Part shown: in pieces, positions 61,581 through 64,000 of the stretch
Layout: each line of letters opens with the position of its first letter
How positions within the stretch are numbered: position 1 is the stretch's first letter
NCBI RefSeq assembly: GCF_003952465.1
Contig: NZ_CP034448.1
Location: 7,665,001-7,729,000 of the forward strand
From: Mesorhizobium sp. M1B.F.Ca.ET.045.04.1.1
Lineage (GTDB): Bacteria; Pseudomonadota; Alphaproteobacteria; Rhizobiales; Rhizobiaceae
Length of the DNA stretch: 64,000 nucleotides
Reading direction: 5' to 3'
Position numbers and translations under genes: made by a program
The notes under the pieces: generated by a model
Database searches by the model: none
Told to the model about the DNA's origin: nothing
What the model saw: the letters and a program-made list of their open reading frames with translations, nothing else

Positions 61581-62201
61581 TTATCGTAAGCCGCGCTTTT
61601 TCAGCCATTTGGCCACCTGCGGACCAATTCGGGGATCATCCGCAAGTTTCAGCAGCGCCGCTTCCGCCCTGCCGTCCTTTGATCTTCTCAAGCCGTCAGC
61701 AAGCAAAACTCGAGCGTCACCGTATTTCTGGTCCAAGCACAGCGCAACTAGCCGTTCCAATTGAGGTTCCTTCCAAGATTTTGACAGCGCTACGGCCAAC
61801 CCCTGCGCGAAGATCGATTTGGGATTTTGAGAGGCTGTCCACTCAAAAAGTTGCTGCAATGTGTCCCAGTGCGAATTTGATTCCTTAAACGCTATAGCCT
61901 GTGCCATGGAGTTTTTTGTCGGTTCGGGATACTTATCCATTTGCATGTGTCTAATAAGTATCGGAATGGCCGATCTAAAGTTAGTTGGGCGATCAATCAC
62001 ATACTGATAAGATTTGACTACAACTCCAGCGTCGGCCAGCTCCCTCTCAAGCGGAGCTTCCAATTGTTTTATCAAAGCCAGCTTCCTTTCCCATTCGGCG
62101 TCTTCTGCTAGCTTTGCTGCCACCCATTCAGGGTCGCGCATGTGTTGCGCCTCCAATTCTCCGGCACTGACCAGTCTATGCTTCTTATTTCCTCGTGTCA
62201 T
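61581..62201 (-). CDS. HEAT-like helical protein within the immunity array
   Basis: 206 residues from MTRGNKKHRLVSAGE. It is entirely helical, with ALIENDFKES-like segments replaced here by PILIRHMQMDKYPEPTKNSM, LVALCLDQKYGDARVLLADG and ALLKLADDPRIGPQVAKWLK, reminiscent of HEAT repeats. The placement between Imm11 copies suggests another immunity or accessory protein. No exact family is recognised. Confidence 0.6.
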   Translation of the reverse strand: MTRGNKKHRLVSAGELEAQHMRDPEWVAAKLAEDAEWERKLALIKQLEAPLERELADAGVVVKSYQYVIDRPTNFRSAIPILIRHMQMDKYPEPTKNSMAQAIAFKESNSHWDTLQQLFEWTASQNPKSIFAQGLAVALSKSWKEPQLERLVALCLDQKYGDARVLLADGLRRSKDGRAEAALLKLADDPRIGPQVAKWLKKRGLR

Positions 62202-62379
62202 TTGATCCCTCGATATCACTAGCCTTGCCACTAATAGTCACGTGATCAATTTTTCGGTCATCAATCAGTTTTTGCAGATCTTTTGAAAAAATGGTCTCCT
62301 TCGGCGCGCATTGCTGGGGCAAGGCAGCAACGGACCAGTACGGGAGATCGCTGATGTCCGGCCGAGAGGCCCCTCTCAC
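62185..62379 (-). pseudogene. Possible C-terminal fragment upstream of the HEAT-like gene
   Basis: The minus frame GASRPDISDLPYWSVAALPQ, ETIFSKDLQKLIDDRKIDHV ends at TAA 62185, overlapping the start of the next gene. It resembles a toxin or effector tail but has no recognisable start. It may pair with the HEAT-like protein. Confidence 0.3.
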
Positions 62380-62502
62380 GAGCGTACCACCACCCGCTTA
62401 TCGTCGCGTCGCTTCGCAACCGGAGCGGAGTGTTGCGATCAATCCACCACCGCATTGGGCCAGACAAATCGGAAAAGTTCACTGTCACCGTAATTCAAAT
62501 AA

Positions 62503-63042
62503 TCAAGCCTCAGTGAATCGCAGCCCAGTCAATCCTTCGGAAACGTAAATATTCTTAAAATTATCAGAAACAATTATATGAAATCGTGTGCCAAAATTAT
62601 CTTTTAGTCGAAAAACGTCAAACTCTGTGCTAAAGTTATCGACCAACCTTAGATCATCAATCTGATATATATCTCCATCATCAAACTTTTCATAAGAGGA
62701 CCTTAGGAAATCGAAGCCACACACTTCTTCCAATGGAACATATATATCTAGATCATGCCTGTCAGTTTTTGCAGTGTAAAAAGTATGTCGGCCCCACAAA
62801 ATAACCGAACTAAACAAGTCTAATATTTGTCGCCTGGCAAACAAGACCCCAAGCTTGGCGGTGGGCACGAAATCCCCGATAGGGAGGGGCCGCTCGTCGT
62901 CAAACTGAAAGCGCAACCTGCTTTGGTCAATCTTCCGTGCATCTTCCATCTGTAGGAAATCTTGTGGGCCGTAGTCATTACCGTCGTCAACAAGGATGCA
63001 GTAATTTCGAGAATCGGGATCAATTCGCCAATAGTTCATCAT
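62503..63042 (-). CDS. Imm11-like immunity protein, copy 2
   Basis: 179 residues, paralogous to copies 1 and 3 along the whole length (YWRIDPDSRNYCILVDDGND; IIVSDNFKNIYVSEGLTGLR). It shares with copy 3 the intergenic string CACTGTCACCGTAATTCAAATA, pointing to a tandem duplication of a roughly 570-bp unit. It probably protects against a related but different toxin tip. Low GC relative to the rest of the window. Confidence 0.75.
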   Translation of the reverse strand: MMNYWRIDPDSRNYCILVDDGNDYGPQDFLQMEDARKIDQSRLRFQFDDERPLPIGDFVPTAKLGVLFARRQILDLFSSVILWGRHTFYTAKTDRHDLDIYVPLEEVCGFDFLRSSYEKFDDGDIYQIDDLRLVDNFSTEFDVFRLKDNFGTRFHIIVSDNFKNIYVSEGLTGLRFTEA

Positions 63043-63072
63043 GGTGCACTGTCACCGTAATTCAAATAATAA

Positions 63073-63606
63073 TCAAGTCCCAGTAAATCGCAACCCTGTC
63101 AATCCTTCTGAATCGTAAATGTTTTTAAAATTATCAGAAACAATTATATGAAATCTTGTGCCAGAATTATCGTTTAGCCGAAACACGTCGAAGTCCGTGT
63201 GGAAGCCCTCCTTTATTTTCAACTCATATATTCGATATATATCCCCGTCATCAAACGTATCATAGGATGACCTCGCAAAATCGAAGCCACTGACTTCTTC
63301 CATTGGAACATATATCTCTAAGTTGTACTTATCCGTTCGTGCCATATACGAGACATGTCGGGGCCGTGCAACAACCGGACCAAACAGGTCGAATATTTCG
63401 CGTTTTGCAAACAAGACACCGAGCTGGGAGGTTGGTACAAAGTCTCCAATAGGGAGTGGCCGCTCGTCGTCAAAACGAAAGCGCAACTTTCCCGGATCAA
63501 TCTTCCGTGCGCCTTCCATCTCCAGAAAATCTTGCGACCCATAGTCGTTTCCGTCATCAACCAGAATGGCGCAGTTCCTAGAATCCTGTTCCGCTCTCCA
63601 ATACAT
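63073..63606 (-). CDS. Imm11-like immunity protein, copy 3 (adjacent to toxin)
   Basis: 177 residues (MYWRAEQDSRNCAILVDDGN to IYDSEGLTGLRFTGT). It starts 13 bases after the toxin stop, the expected place for the cognate immunity gene. It differs from copy 2 mainly in the middle region (PVVARPRHVSYMARTDKYNL). Presumed to bind and block the AHH nuclease domain. Confidence 0.78.
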   Translation of the reverse strand: MYWRAEQDSRNCAILVDDGNDYGSQDFLEMEGARKIDPGKLRFRFDDERPLPIGDFVPTSQLGVLFAKREIFDLFGPVVARPRHVSYMARTDKYNLEIYVPMEEVSGFDFARSSYDTFDDGDIYRIYELKIKEGFHTDFDVFRLNDNSGTRFHIIVSDNFKNIYDSEGLTGLRFTGT

Positions 63607-63619
63607 CTATCCTTTTACC

Positions 63620-64000
63620 TCAGAATTTTGTTCTACCAGAATCGACGTCGTGAGCCCATCCGTCCGCTGCACTTTTTTCACTCCGCGCTCCGCTTGATAT
63701 CTCACTATCAACCTTAGACATTTCTTTTGATACCCTATCTAAAACGGCCTCTACTTGCTTCTTTGTCTTAGCAAGACCCAACTCCTGTGCCACCATTCTG
63801 GAATACAAATTTGTATGTCTCCCGGCATGGTTGGTCAACCCTATACCATTTTCAACCGAATTTAGACCAATTCCAAACTTGGCAAGTTGGGCGCGTGCCG
63901 CGGCAGCCATTCTATCCGTCAATTCAACGATGTGGTGTGCCTTCTGCCCTATTGTTTGTTTTCCTGCTGCGATCAGGGCTTTCGAAAACAGTCCTGTGCG
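63620..64000 (-). CDS. Polymorphic toxin C-terminal AHH nuclease domain (partial)
   Basis: The 3' end of a gene running off the right window edge; 126 residues visible. QKAHHIVELTDRM holds the AHH motif. LAKFGIGLNSVENGIGL, then TNHAGRHTNLYSRMV, follows the AHH/HNH nuclease pattern (final His in GRHTNLY). The C-terminal stretch GWAHDVDSGRTKF is a short tail. Probably delivered by a large Rhs, contact-dependent or T6SS-type carrier lying outside the window. The neighbouring Imm11 gene is its likely antidote. Confidence 0.8.
   Translation of the reverse strand, partial: RTGLFSKALIAAGKQTIGQKAHHIVELTDRMAAAARAQLAKFGIGLNSVENGIGLTNHAGRHTNLYSRMVAQELGLAKTKKQVEAVLDRVSKEMSKVDSEISSGARSEKSAADGWAHDVDSGRTKF

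Overview
The window looks like a chromosomal or symbiosis-island segment from a rhizobial alphaproteobacterium (Hyphomicrobiales, Mesorhizobium-like). The supporting evidence is an Aap-type amino-acid transporter, an Irr-type iron regulator, high GC with G/C-rich third codon positions, and a rhizobial-style type II secretion (T2SS) locus. This assignment is inferred from gene families, not from a search.

Layout. (1) 1-12.8 kb is a metabolic island. It holds an aapJQMP-like ABC transporter, a DadA-like FAD amino-acid oxidoreductase, PurU, and a divergent SHMT-like gene broken by two one-base frameshifts. It also holds a second, almost identical copy of aapJ, an amidohydrolase, a PhyH-type dioxygenase and Irr. 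The enzymes fit uptake and breakdown of a methylated or alpha-methyl amino acid, with one-carbon units leaving as formate. (2) 13-18.3 kb is an insertion-sequence graveyard: an intact IS3-family element with 51-bp perfect inverted ends, inserted in an ISKra4-like remnant, a second IS3-family element carrying an IS256 fragment, a decayed histidine kinase and an IS630 remnant. A complete tyrosine recombinase follows.

(3) 19,608-42,407 is a 22.8-kb Tn7-like transposon delimited directly from sequence. Both tips are TGCA, TnsB-like sites lie in inverted orientation (two left, four right), and there is a 5-bp CTGGG target duplication on both sides. Its core is tnsA-tnsB-tnsC-tniQ, with an outward-facing protein with two putative zinc/HNH-like modules at the left end. 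The cargo is unusual. It is rich in secreted or envelope proteins: a bilobal pepsin-like protease, two AHDWY/CC-type periplasmic proteins, a FlgO-like protein with a membrane partner, two TolA-like paralogues and a lipoprotein. A CadC-like membrane regulator, a GST and a frameshifted VWA protein complete it.

(4) 42.4-49.8 kb is an accessory stretch. It carries an AAA ATPase, a GNAT gene fused to an IS scar, a second decayed tniQ (from an older Tn7-like element), a PemK/Phd toxin-antitoxin pair, a Sel1-repeat protein and a DUF1835-like protein. (5) 49.8-60.5 kb is a T2SS locus arranged as two convergent operons: gspL-M-N/C-K-E-F-H-I-J on plus and gspD-O-G on minus. (6) 60.7-64 kb is an AT-richer polymorphic-toxin immunity array. 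An AHH-nuclease toxin C-terminus runs off the right edge, followed by tandem Imm11-like genes and a displaced toxin tip with its own Imm11 copy.

Several genes carry one-base frameshifts, three or four of them in G/C runs (glyA twice, tnsC, and the tniQ remnant). Read errors should be excluded before these are treated as biology.
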